This document shows, in pieces, positions 33,076 to 43,612 of a stretch of 64,000 nt of DNA (positions are counted from its first letter, which is position 1; the number at the start of each line of letters is the position of its first letter). The DNA comes from Tepidiforma thermophila. GTDB taxonomy: Bacteria > Chloroflexota > Dehalococcoidia > Tepidiformales > Tepidiformaceae. The translations under genes were made by a program, and so were the position numbers. The DNA is taken from contig NZ_PDJQ01000001.1 of NCBI RefSeq assembly GCF_002563855.1, positions 434,001 to 498,000 on the forward strand, given 5' to 3'. The notes under the pieces were generated by a model. That model was not told the origin of the DNA. It ran no database searches and saw nothing but the letters and a program-made list of their open reading frames with translations.

Positions 33076-34674
33076 ATGACTGGACGACGGAGCTTCTGGG
33101 CGTGGGGCCTGGAGGCAGAGGAACCGACGAACGAGCAGCGGCAGCAGGCCGCGGCACGGCTTGCGGCGCGGTACGGGGTGCCGGTCGAGGCGCCGCCGGT
33201 GCCGCGCATCGAGCAGGTGCAGCTCCGCCCGCCGCGCATCGCCCCGCCGGAGGCGCTGGCCGAAATCTGCACGACCGACACGCACGAGCGCGCCGCTCAC
33301 CACTACGGCAAGAGCTTCCGCGACATCGTCCGGGCGTTCCGGTGCGAATTCCCGAACCCGCCCGACGTGGTGGCCTTCCCGCGGACCGAGGCAGAGGTCG
33401 TCGCCGTGCTCGAATGGTGCGCCCAGGTGAACGCGGCCGCGGTCCCGTACGGCGGCGGCTCGTCGGTGGTCGGCGGCGTCGAGCCGCCCGCCGGCGACCG
33501 GCCGGTGGTGAGCATCGACCTCCGCGAGCTGAACCGCGTGCTGGAGGTGGACCCGGTGTCGCGGGCGGCCCGCATCCAGGCCGGGGTGCTGGGCCCGGCG
33601 CTGGAGGAGCAGCTCCGCCCGCACGGGCTCACCCTGCGGCACTTCCCCCAGAGCTTCGAGTGGTCGAGCCTCGGGGGCTGGATTGCGACCCGCTCGGGCG
33701 GGCACTACGCCACGAACCACACCCACATCGACGATTTCGTCGAATCGGTCCGGATGGTCACGCCGAAGGGCGTATGGGAGTCGCGGCGGCTGCCCGGCTC
33801 GGGCGCAGGGCCGAGCCCCGACCGGCTGGTCATCGGCAGCGAGGGCACGCTCGGCATCATCACCGAGGCGTGGATGCGGCTCCAGGCGCGGCCGCGGTTC
33901 CGGGCCTCAGCGGGAATGCTGTTCCCGACCTGGGAGGCCGGGTACGAAGCCGCCCGGCGGGTGGTGCAGGCGAAACTCTGGCCGGCGAACTGCCGGCTGC
34001 TCGACCCCGCCGAAGCCGAGGCTGCGGCCGGCGGCGACGGCGTGCACGCGCTGCTCATCCTCGGCTTCGAATCCGCGGAGGTGCCGCAGGGGCCGTACCT
34101 GCAGGAGGCGGTGCGCATCGCGCGGGAGTGCGGCGGCGAGGTCGATGCCGCCGGCATCCGCATTGCGGATGGGACGGACGACGCAGACGCCGGGCGGCAG
34201 GGCGCCGTGGGCGCCTGGCGGAACGCCTTCATCCGGGCGCCGTACCAGCGGAACCTGACAGCCGGCACGGGGGTCGTCGGCGATACCTTCGAGACCGCGA
34301 TCACGTGGGACCGCTGGCCCGAGTTCGACCGGGTCATTCGCGAACACGTCGGGGCGGCGATTGCGGCAGCAAGCGGCGGGAGCCTGACCTGCCGGTTCAC
34401 GCACGTCTACCCTGATGGGCCGGCGCCGTACTACACCTTCCAGGTGCTCGGCAAACCGGGCGGCGAGCTGGAGACCTGGGCCGCCATCAAGCAGGCCGCG
34501 AGCGACGCCGTCATCGCCGGGGGCGGGACGATCACCCACCACCACGCAGTGGGGCGCGACCACATGCCCTGGTACCGCCAGCAGCGGCCGCCGCTCTTCG
34601 CTGAGGCGCTGCGGGCGGTGAAGGCCGCGCTCGACCCGCAGGGGCTGCTGAACCCGGGCATCCTCGTCGACTGA
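33076..34674 (+). CDS. FAD-linked oxidase, alkyl-DHAP synthase-like
   Basis: 532 residues. The FAD-binding PCMH domain runs from PPDVVAFPRTEAEVVAVLEW through VPYGGGSSVVGGVEP and GGWIATRSGGHYA to IGSEGTLGIITEAW. The C-terminal cap has GGTITHHHAVGRDHMPWY, the His-rich active-site loop of alkyldihydroxyacetonephosphate synthase, and ends LDPQGLLNPG. The likely reaction is replacement of an acyl by an alkyl group on dihydroxyacetone phosphate to make ether lipid. A D-lactate dehydrogenase-type oxidase is a weaker alternative. Confidence 0.86.
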   Translation: MTGRRSFWAWGLEAEEPTNEQRQQAAARLAARYGVPVEAPPVPRIEQVQLRPPRIAPPEALAEICTTDTHERAAHHYGKSFRDIVRAFRCEFPNPPDVVAFPRTEAEVVAVLEWCAQVNAAAVPYGGGSSVVGGVEPPAGDRPVVSIDLRELNRVLEVDPVSRAARIQAGVLGPALEEQLRPHGLTLRHFPQSFEWSSLGGWIATRSGGHYATNHTHIDDFVESVRMVTPKGVWESRRLPGSGAGPSPDRLVIGSEGTLGIITEAWMRLQARPRFRASAGMLFPTWEAGYEAARRVVQAKLWPANCRLLDPAEAEAAAGGDGVHALLILGFESAEVPQGPYLQEAVRIARECGGEVDAAGIRIADGTDDADAGRQGAVGAWRNAFIRAPYQRNLTAGTGVVGDTFETAITWDRWPEFDRVIREHVGAAIAAASGGSLTCRFTHVYPDGPAPYYTFQVLGKPGGELETWAAIKQAASDAVIAGGGTITHHHAVGRDHMPWYRQQRPPLFAEALRAVKAALDPQGLLNPGILVD

Positions 34675-34739
34675 GCGGCGGCCGGCGCCGATTCGGCGGT
34701 GCTGTCTCGTTCGATGAGGAGCGCCTACGATCGGGGGCG

Positions 34740-35111
34740 ATGGACGAGCACGACGCACGGCTGGCTGCGGCCCGGGAGGCTGCGCAGCAGCGCGAGATCG
34801 GGAGCTACGAGCGGCATATCCTCCTGTGCACCGGGCCGGACTGCTGCACGCCTGAGGAGGGGCAGCGGGCGTGGGACCGGCTGAAAGCGCTGGCGGCGAA
34901 GGTGAACCGGACGCCCGGCGCGCCGAAGCTCTACCGGACGAAGGTCGGGTGCCTGCGCATCTGTGCGGCCGGGCCGACGGCCGTGGTCTACCCCGAGGGG
35001 ACGTGGTACGCGTGCCTGACGCCGGAGAACCTGGAGCGGGTGGCTGCCGAGCACCTGGTCGGCGGGCGTGAGGTGGAGGAGCTGGTCATCGGCCGGAACC
35101 CTCTGGGCTGA
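34740..35111 (+). CDS. Thioredoxin-like [2Fe-2S] ferredoxin
   Basis: 123 residues. Cysteines in LLCTGPDCCTPEEG and VGCLRICAAGPTAVVYPEG give the C-x4/5-C ... C-x3-C pattern of the thioredoxin-fold ferredoxin family. YACLTPENLERV is the typical C-terminal helix region. A soluble electron carrier; its partner is unknown, but it follows the flavoprotein gene by 65 bases on the same strand and might serve it. Confidence 0.85.
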   Translation: MDEHDARLAAAREAAQQREIGSYERHILLCTGPDCCTPEEGQRAWDRLKALAAKVNRTPGAPKLYRTKVGCLRICAAGPTAVVYPEGTWYACLTPENLERVAAEHLVGGREVEELVIGRNPLG

Positions 35112-35183
35112 GGCAGCGCCGGGCCGCCGGGCTGCCGGGCGGGGGTATACTCTCGAGGCTGCCCGGCCGGGCACCCCCTCACC

Positions 35184-36113
35184 ATGACCGAGGTACGCAC
35201 CGCTACCCTGCTTGTGAACCCCGCAGCGCGCGGGGTCGCGCGGCGGTTCGATGCTGCGCAGGTGGTTCGCCGCCTCGAGGAGCGGGGCATCGAGGTGCGC
35301 CTGGCGGTGCCCGGTTCGCCCGAGGAGGCGACTGCCGAAGCGCGGGCCGCGGCCGCGCGGGGCGACGACCTCTGCTTCGTGGTCGGCGGCGACGGCACGC
35401 TGCGGCAGGCGGCCGAGGGGCTCGCCGGGAGCGCCACCGCGCTGGCCGCCATCCCGGCCGGCACGGTGAACATCTGGGCCCGCGAAACCGGCATCCCCCA
35501 GGACGTGCTCGCGGCCGTCGACCTCCACCTCGCGGGGCAAACGGCCGCGATGGACCTGGGCCGGGCGAACGGCCATGCCTTTCTGCTGATGGCCGGCATC
35601 GGCTGGGATGCCGAGATTGCGGCAGGGGTGAACCCCCGGCTGAAGCGCGCGGCCGGCGACCTCGCCTACATCCTCAACGCGCTCGTCCACCTGCCGGCCC
35701 TGCGGACCCACCCGGCGCGCTGGCGGGCCGACGGCCGCAGCTACCGGGAGCCGCTCGCCTGGATGGTGCTGGGGAATACGCGGCTGTACGGCGGCCGGAT
35801 CCACCTGACCCCGGAGGCGCGGGTCGATGACGGGCGGCTCGACCTGGTCGCCTTTTGCCCGCACGGGCCCGGGGAGACGCTGGCGATGGCCGTCCGGGTG
35901 CTCGCCGGCCGGCGCGAGGGCCGGCACGTTGTCGGCGGGCGGTTCGCGGAGATCGCGGTCGAAACGCCGGGCCTGCCGGTGCAGCTCGACGGCGACACCG
36001 TCGGCGCCACGCCGATGACCTTCCGGGTCGAGCCCGGCGCGCTGCGGGTGCGGGTGCCGGCGGGGCCGCTCCCTGCGCTCTGGGGCGGCGGCGCCCAGGG
36101 GCCCGGCTGGTAA
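35184..36113 (+). CDS. Diacylglycerol/sphingosine kinase-family lipid kinase
   Basis: 309 residues. VNPAARG at the start, then CFVVGGDGTLRQAAEGL (the GGDGT catalytic loop) and AAIPAGTVNIWARE. The C-terminal beta-sandwich follows, with VQLDGDTVG near the end. The protein phosphorylates a lipid alcohol such as diacylglycerol, using ATP. It lies next to the ether-lipid-type oxidase and ferredoxin, consistent with a lipid-metabolism neighbourhood. No membrane helix. Confidence 0.9.
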   Translation: MTEVRTATLLVNPAARGVARRFDAAQVVRRLEERGIEVRLAVPGSPEEATAEARAAAARGDDLCFVVGGDGTLRQAAEGLAGSATALAAIPAGTVNIWARETGIPQDVLAAVDLHLAGQTAAMDLGRANGHAFLLMAGIGWDAEIAAGVNPRLKRAAGDLAYILNALVHLPALRTHPARWRADGRSYREPLAWMVLGNTRLYGGRIHLTPEARVDDGRLDLVAFCPHGPGETLAMAVRVLAGRREGRHVVGGRFAEIAVETPGLPVQLDGDTVGATPMTFRVEPGALRVRVPAGPLPALWGGGAQGPGW

Positions 36114-36155
36114 TCGCCCTCCCGCGTTCGCGTGGGGCCGCGTAGGCTACGCAGC

Positions 36156-36391
36156 ATGAGCATCCGCGTGAAATGGTTCCCGACGCTGGTGAAGCGGACC
36201 CATTCGAAACAGCCCGAGACGACCGTGGAGTGGCGCGAGGGGCTCACCCCGCTCGCGATCTTTACCGGGGAGGGCTTTTCGGAGGTCGACGCCGAGGCCG
36301 TGATGGTCGTCGTGAATGACCAGCAGGCATCGATGGCGACGCCGCTGACGGACGGCGATCGGGTCGAGTTCCTCGTGAGCATCCAGGGCGG

Positions 36392-36395
<4 letters not shown>
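36156..36395 (+). CDS. ThiS/MoaD-like sulfur carrier
   Basis: 79 residues, beta-grasp. VKWFPTLVKRTHS, VMVVVNDQQASMATPLTDGDRVEFLVSIQGG. The C-terminal Gly-Gly is at the exact end, as needed for adenylation and thiocarboxylate formation. The pathway (thiamine, molybdopterin or other) cannot be told, as no E1-like activating enzyme is adjacent. Its stop overlaps the convergent histidine kinase stop by 4 bases. Confidence 0.85.
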
Positions 36396-38677
<2,282 letters not shown>

Positions 38678-38761
38678 GACAGGGCGCCCCCCGCCGGCGC
38701 ACGATGTAGCGTACCCGGAAGATCGCCGCCGCGGCTCGGGGAATTCCCTGAATTTGCCGGG

Positions 38762-40243
38762 TCAGAAGCGGGTGGACACTTCATCGCCGGCGGCGCGCAC
38801 GCAGTTGCGGCCGGCGCGCTTCGCTTCGTACAGGGCGAGGTCGGCCTCTTTGATCAGCCACTCGGGCGTCATGAGGGCATCGGCGCGGTAGGCCGAGACG
38901 CCGAAGGACGCCGTGACGGGAATCTCCTGGCCGGCAGCCTCGATCGGCCGGGCGGCGAGGGCCTCGCGGACCCGCTCGGCGCTCTGGACCGCGCCCTCGA
39001 GCGGCGTGGAGGGGAGGACGACGACGAACTCTTCGCCGCCGAAGCGGGCGAGGAGGTCGGCATCGCGCAGGTGGGCGCGCATCCGCTGGGCGACGGCGCG
39101 GAGCACTTCGTCGCCGACGAGGTGGCCGTAGGTGTCGTTGAGCTGCTTGAAGCGGTCGAGGTCGACGAGGAAGAGGCTGAGCGGCGTGCCGTAGCGGGCG
39201 GCGAGGCGGAAGTGCTCTTCGAGGAACTCGTGAAAATGGCGGCGATTGGCCACCCCGGTGAGGACATCGGTGGAGGCCTGCTGGATGAGCTGCTCGCGCT
39301 CGGCCTGGAGGGCGGCGTTTTCGCGCTCCGATTCGATGGTGAGGCGGAGGAGCGCCTCGTTGGCGCGGGCGAGCACCTCCTCGGGTTCGAGGCAGCTGGC
39401 CGGGATGTCGAGGGTGGCGCCGAGCGCGGCCCCGCCGGCGAGCCCGTCGGCGACGAGCTCCTCCGCGGCCTCGGGCGGCAGGCCGAGCCGCTCGCAGGCG
39501 GTGCGGAGCTGGCCGAGCCGCTCGCCAGGGCGCTCGCCGAGGATGACATCTGCCGCGGCGCAGCCGGCGTGGACGCACATGACGAGCTGAGCGGTCTCGA
39601 GCGGTGCTTCGCCCGGGTCGGCGGCGTGGCGGATGGAATCGACCAGGGCCGCGGGCAGGTTCCAGCGCTCGGCCAGGCTCGCGCCGACGCGGCTGTGGTC
39701 GACCCCGAACCGCTCGAACTCGCGGGCGCGGAGGAGGTCGATGTCGCGGCCGGCTGCGCTGGCGAGGGCGCGGTACTCGTCGCCGAGGGCAGATTCGAGG
39801 GCGATGACGCCGAGGAGATGGAAGAGGCCGCCGAGGAACGCCTCATCGGCGGTGCGGAGGCCGGCCCGGGCGGCGGCGCCGCGCGCGACGACGCCGGCGT
39901 AGAGGCTGCGCTGCCAGAGCCAGGTGTGGTCGAGGCCCACGCCTTCGCGGGCCCGGAGGTCGTGCACGAGGGTGAAGCCGAGGGCGAGCGTCTTGACGGT
40001 GCGGAGGCCGAGGATGAGCACCGCGTCGCGCACGCGGGAGATGGAGCGCGGGCGGCCGTAGAAGCCGGAGTTGGCCATGCGGAGGACGCGGGCGGCGAGC
40101 GCGGGGTCGCGCTCGATCATGGCGCCGAGCTCGTCGAGGGAGACGTCGGGGCGCTGGACCAGCTCGATGACGCGGACCGCCACGGCAGGGATGGTAGGCA
40201 GCCGTTCGGACTGCATAATGCGCTCGAGCGGCGAGGACGGCAT
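38762..40243 (-). CDS. HDOD-GGDEF protein (probable diguanylate cyclase)
   Basis: 493 residues. An N-terminal HDOD domain (about residues 10-220; IPAVAVRVIELVQRPDVSLDEL, ARVLRMANSGFYG, SRVRDAVLILGLRTVKTLAL) is followed by a helical linker. The C-terminal GGDEF domain carries TDVLTGVANRRHFHEFL and the active-site loop RFGGEEFVVVL (GGEEF is competent). It likely makes c-di-GMP from two GTP, with HDOD as a sensory or binding part. AGGAGG lies 9 bases before ATG 40243. Confidence 0.92.
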   Translation of the reverse strand: MPSSPLERIMQSERLPTIPAVAVRVIELVQRPDVSLDELGAMIERDPALAARVLRMANSGFYGRPRSISRVRDAVLILGLRTVKTLALGFTLVHDLRAREGVGLDHTWLWQRSLYAGVVARGAAARAGLRTADEAFLGGLFHLLGVIALESALGDEYRALASAAGRDIDLLRAREFERFGVDHSRVGASLAERWNLPAALVDSIRHAADPGEAPLETAQLVMCVHAGCAAADVILGERPGERLGQLRTACERLGLPPEAAEELVADGLAGGAALGATLDIPASCLEPEEVLARANEALLRLTIESERENAALQAEREQLIQQASTDVLTGVANRRHFHEFLEEHFRLAARYGTPLSLFLVDLDRFKQLNDTYGHLVGDEVLRAVAQRMRAHLRDADLLARFGGEEFVVVLPSTPLEGAVQSAERVREALAARPIEAAGQEIPVTASFGVSAYRADALMTPEWLIKEADLALYEAKRAGRNCVRAAGDEVSTRF

Positions 40244-40552
40244 GGCGGCTGGGCCTCCTGTCCCAAGCGTAGCGGAGCCGCGGGGGCTCCGACGTGGGTA
40301 TCGGCACGCGCGGGGCATCCGGCGAGGGATTTCCTGCGAAAAATCGGGAAAAGCCCGTAAGGGGGCGGAAGTTCGCTAGAATCAGATCACCCGGCTGGCA
40401 GCACGCCTGGGGCAATGGCAGGGCGACCATGAAGTACGGCACAAAGCCGATTGGCTTCCCGCTGTTCAGCGTCCACGTGAGCGCTCTCGTCGATGCGTGG
40501 GGCAATTGCACACCGGCCGTCAGCGTGCGGTGGTTCTGACGGAGTGAGCAGG
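40244..40552 (+). other. Intergenic region with direct repeat
   Basis: 309 bases between divergent genes. It holds an 18-base direct repeat with 15 matches, ACGCCTGGGGCAATGGCA (40403-40420) and ATGCGTGGGGCAATTGCA (40493-40510). Between them lies GGCACAAAGCC, which vaguely recalls c-di-GMP-I aptamers but lacks their key GACGCAAAGCC. A TAGAAT -10-like box is near 40377. A short reading frame at 40429-40539 is given separately. Confidence 0.4.
40429..40539 (+). CDS. Possible 36-residue peptide
   Basis: ATG 40429 follows CAGGGCGACC. The peptide MKYGTKPIGFPLFSVHVSAL continues to VDAWGNCTPAVSVRWF. Its end is 13 bases from the next start. It spans one copy of the direct repeat described for this gap, so it may instead be part of an RNA structure. 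Weak support. Confidence 0.25.
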   Translation: MKYGTKPIGFPLFSVHVSALVDAWGNCTPAVSVRWF

Positions 40553-40861
40553 ATGCAGCAGTTCCGCCGATGGCTTATACCCCTGCCCCCGACGCCGGGC
40601 CGGCTCGCGCGGTTCGGCACCGTGCTCTTCTTCGTTTACGTCCTCGCTGTCACCGCGATGGACGCCGTCGACAGGCTCTCCGGCGGTGACGGCTGGTTCA
40701 CCGCCCCGGCGGGTGACGATGCCTCGCTGTTCGCCAGCCTGGGTGCGCGCCTGGCCATCGCAGGCCTGACGGTCCTCAGCGGAACGCTGTTGGGCTGGCT
40801 CATCGGTTTCATCCTGCTGCTCGCGCGGAAACTGGAGGCGCAGCTCCTCAAGCGGGCCTGA
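40553..40861 (+). CDS. Small membrane protein, two helices
   Basis: 102 residues; GGAG lies about 9 bases before ATG 40553. Two membrane helices, about residues 20-40 (FGTVLFFVYVLAVTAMDAVD) and 66-92 (LAIAGLTVLSGTLLGWLIGFILLLA), flank an Asp-rich polar loop. The N-terminus is basic and proline-rich. No family is recognised. Confidence 0.65.
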   Translation: MQQFRRWLIPLPPTPGRLARFGTVLFFVYVLAVTAMDAVDRLSGGDGWFTAPAGDDASLFASLGARLAIAGLTVLSGTLLGWLIGFILLLARKLEAQLLKRA

Positions 40862-40970
40862 GTCCGGATTCGGCCGGGCAGCCCGGCTGCAGGGGCCCGC
40901 GCGGACGTTGCGCGGCCGGCGCCGCTGCCGCAGGCTCTCGGTACAACCACCCCGGCAGGAGCCTCCCGCT

Positions 40971-41381
40971 ATGGCCAGCGTCGAACCGCCCCCCGGCGCC
41001 CTCACGGGCAGCCGCCGCCACCGCCGCATCGCCTACCGGTGCGCCTTTGGCGAGCCGCTCGCCCACACCGGCGCGCCGTACCTCGTGGAGGGCATCTACC
41101 GCGACCGCGAAGGGAAACGGATCGGCCCCGTCTTCACGAACGAGGACCCGCCCGAGGAGTTCCTCGTGCTGCCCGATGAAGACATCCCGCTCGTCCACGT
41201 GGAGGCAGCCCTCGACGAGGACCATCGCGTCGCGAGCTACGAACAGGTGGTCGGCCTGCTGTTCGACCCGCTGGAGCCGGTGCCCCCGGGCGTCGACGAG
41301 AACGGCGAACGGTGGGACAACGGCGAGCTCGTGGTCTACACGTTCGACTCCGACGAGGAGGCGCTCGAGGCCCAGTACTGA
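40971..41381 (+). CDS. Conserved protein of unknown function
   Basis: 136 residues. AGGAG lies 9 bases before ATG 40971. Acidic, no cysteine pair, no membrane helix. It has a repeated charged pattern (EGIYRDREGKRIGPVFTNED, FLVLPDEDIPLVHVEAALDEDHRV), likely a small beta-rich domain. I recognise no family. Confidence 0.6.
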   Translation: MASVEPPPGALTGSRRHRRIAYRCAFGEPLAHTGAPYLVEGIYRDREGKRIGPVFTNEDPPEEFLVLPDEDIPLVHVEAALDEDHRVASYEQVVGLLFDPLEPVPPGVDENGERWDNGELVVYTFDSDEEALEAQY

Positions 41382-41393
41382 CGCGCCGGCACG

Positions 41394-41603
41394 CTACCAT
41401 GCCGCGATAACGACGGCATCGGCGGGGTGGTGGTGGTCGCCGGTTTCGACGAGGACGCGCCGGCCGGGTGTCAGCTCCGCGGCAGGCAGCGCCCGGCTGA
41501 CCGCCACGCCGGTGACGAGCGCGGTGGGCGAGCCGTCGAGCCGGAGGGCAGCCGTCCAGGTGGCGGCATCGAAGGCGAGCAGGCGGCCGCGGCGGAGCGC
41601 CAT
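41394..41603 (-). CDS. Small virus-like beta protein
   Basis: 69 residues. RGRLLAFDAATWTAALRLDGSPTALVTGVAVSRALPAAEL has the look of small beta-barrel adaptor proteins in tail modules. The ATG at 41603 overlaps the upstream stop (TGATG), so it is translationally coupled to the large tail-like protein. Function unknown; see that entry. Confidence 0.65.
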   Translation of the reverse strand: MALRRGRLLAFDAATWTAALRLDGSPTALVTGVAVSRALPAAELTPGRRVLVETGDHHHPADAVVIAAW

Positions 41604-43549
41604 CACCCTGCCTCCCCGAGGTCGAGCCGGCTCTCGAAGGCGAGGCCGGCGCGGCAGTCCACCGTCATCCCGAGCACGCGGTAGTCCACGGGCGCCGGGC
41701 CGGCGAGCGGGTGGGCGCAGGACACGACGTCGTACAGCTGCAGCCCGGCGTGGAAGGGGATGCGCGCCCGGGCGAGGACCGGGGCGCGCCGGAGCCGGGC
41801 GAGCAGCCGCTCGGCGAAAGCGGCAGCGAGCGCATCGCTGGAAGCGCCGAGTTCGCGGCGGAGGAGGAGCGCCGGGCCGTCGCGGAGGAGGTCGGCGCCG
41901 CGGTACGCCTCGGCGAGGCGCCCGTCGCCCTGGACCCGGACCCAGGCTGGGCGCGCCCGGGCCGCCGGCTCGAACGCGAGCAGCGGGTGGCCGCCAGCAC
42001 CGAGGAGCGCCGCCGGCGGGTCGCCGGGGGATAGGCCGCAGATTTCGAGGCCGGATTCCGCGCGGAAGGCGTCGGCGGTGGGTTCGAGCAGGCGGAGCGC
42101 AGCCGCGAGCGCCGGCTCGCCGGCCTGGATCACGAAGGCGACGGTTTCGGTGGTCCAGGCGCCGGAGGGCGGGAGGTCGGCCGCGGCCGTAACCGGCAGC
42201 CCGGCGCGCGCGGCCAGCCAGGTGATCGCCTCGCCGCGGGTGGCGCCGGGCGGCGCGGCCCAGCTGGCCGGGGCGCGATACGCGGCGAGCCGCTCCCAGG
42301 GGCCGTCGACCGTGAGCCGCACGGACTGCACGCCCCCGGCGCGGCGGCGGACGGCGCGGGCGACCGTCCCGCGGAGGACGAGGCCGTACTCGGGCGCGCC
42401 GCCGGGCCCGGAGCGGTAGCCGAAGCTCACCTCCACGCCCGCGCCCGGCCCGAGGAGCGGGTGCGAACCGGCGAGGCCGTCCCGGTCGTCGAGGTCGAGC
42501 TCCCCGGCCGAGGCCGCCGGCCCGAGCGTCCAGCGGAGCCCGCGCAGCCGGCCAGAGACGTCGAGCAGGTCGCCGAGCGGGGCTGCCCTGCGGGAGGTCG
42601 GCGAGGCGGCGACGAGCTGCGCGGCGTCGGCGGCGAGGGCGAGGCCGTACGGCGCCCCGCCGGCCAGCGGCACGGGCTCCGACCAGGGCGCAAGCGTGGC
42701 CGTCACCGCCTGGGCGACCATGACGCGGGTCTCCGCCACCGGCCCGGCGCGCACCTCGCGGAAGGCGGCCACCGGGAGGTCGGCCGCGGCGACGGCGGGC
42801 CGGTCGAAGGCGATGCCGGCGAGGGCGTCGGCGCGGGCGACGACCGCGGGGCCGAACCACGCGTTGGCGGGCAGGGTGCCGTCGCCCATCACGTGGGCAG
42901 CGGCGAGGGCGTCGCCGGAGCCGGGCGCGGTGCCGGTCACGACCAGGTGGTAGTCGTCCGGGACGTGGACCGCGGCGAGGCCGGAGATCGTGCTCCAGGC
43001 CGCGGAGGCGGTCCAGGCGGTGCCCGAGCCTGCCCAGGTTCCGCCCGTCCGGCGGAGGCGCTTCACCGGCGGTGCCGTCCCAACGGTGTAGAAGGCGCAA
43101 AGGTTGCCGTTCGACTGGCGGCCCGCCAGGGCAAGCGTGCCGATGGCGCCGCTTTCGGTCACGCGGGTAACGGGCGCCGACCAGGTGAGGCCGTCGTCGA
43201 AGGAGCTGAGCGTGCGCAGGGCGGGCCCGTCGGCGAAGGCGATGACGGCTTCGCCGGGCACAGCGGCCAGGGCGACCGGCGCGCCGGCGGGAAGGGCGGC
43301 GAGCGGCGCCGACCACGCGCCCCAGGAGCGCCGCACCCGGAGGGCGCCGCCATCATTGACGGCCTGCACGAGCGTGCCCGCAGCCGTGAGGGCGAGGGCG
43401 TGGGGCGCCTCCGTGCCGGGCATCGTGGCGGGCGGGCCGAACGCGAGGAGGGCGATCGCCGCCCGCCGCCGGGAGAGGATGACGCGGAGCGCCGGCCGGC
43501 GGCGCGGGCCGGACTGGTGGGCGAGGAGCGAGGGAGGGAGGGTGCGCAT
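41603..43549 (-). CDS. Virus-like tail protein with beta-propeller region
   Basis: 648 residues, no signal peptide. Residues 1-300 hold repeated strands like a sialidase-type propeller (FADGPALRTLSSFDDGLTWSAPVT), some with Asp-box-like S-x-D-x-G-x-T-W. Residues 310-640 read like a baseplate or tail protein (LLDVSGRLRGLRWTLGPAAS, EVSFGYRSG, VRLTVDGPWERLAAYRA). It is coupled to the 69-residue gene. Isolated from any head, portal or integrase gene, it may be a domesticated remnant or a surface device. No family name can be given safely. Confidence 0.6.
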   Translation of the reverse strand: MRTLPPSLLAHQSGPRRRPALRVILSRRRAAIALLAFGPPATMPGTEAPHALALTAAGTLVQAVNDGGALRVRRSWGAWSAPLAALPAGAPVALAAVPGEAVIAFADGPALRTLSSFDDGLTWSAPVTRVTESGAIGTLALAGRQSNGNLCAFYTVGTAPPVKRLRRTGGTWAGSGTAWTASAAWSTISGLAAVHVPDDYHLVVTGTAPGSGDALAAAHVMGDGTLPANAWFGPAVVARADALAGIAFDRPAVAAADLPVAAFREVRAGPVAETRVMVAQAVTATLAPWSEPVPLAGGAPYGLALAADAAQLVAASPTSRRAAPLGDLLDVSGRLRGLRWTLGPAASAGELDLDDRDGLAGSHPLLGPGAGVEVSFGYRSGPGGAPEYGLVLRGTVARAVRRRAGGVQSVRLTVDGPWERLAAYRAPASWAAPPGATRGEAITWLAARAGLPVTAAADLPPSGAWTTETVAFVIQAGEPALAAALRLLEPTADAFRAESGLEICGLSPGDPPAALLGAGGHPLLAFEPAARARPAWVRVQGDGRLAEAYRGADLLRDGPALLLRRELGASSDALAAAFAERLLARLRRAPVLARARIPFHAGLQLYDVVSCAHPLAGPAPVDYRVLGMTVDCRAGLAFESRLDLGEAG

Positions 43550-43612
43550 GCCGCCACGCTGGCAGGGCCGTACGGCAGCGCCAAGCGGCGGGCGTCACCG
43601 GCCCCGGGGCGG

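Noticed and set aside
40411-40470. c-di-GMP-I riboswitch in the gap beside the HDOD-GGDEF gene
   Set aside because: GGCACAAAGCC is only a partial match and the closing 3' half is missing.
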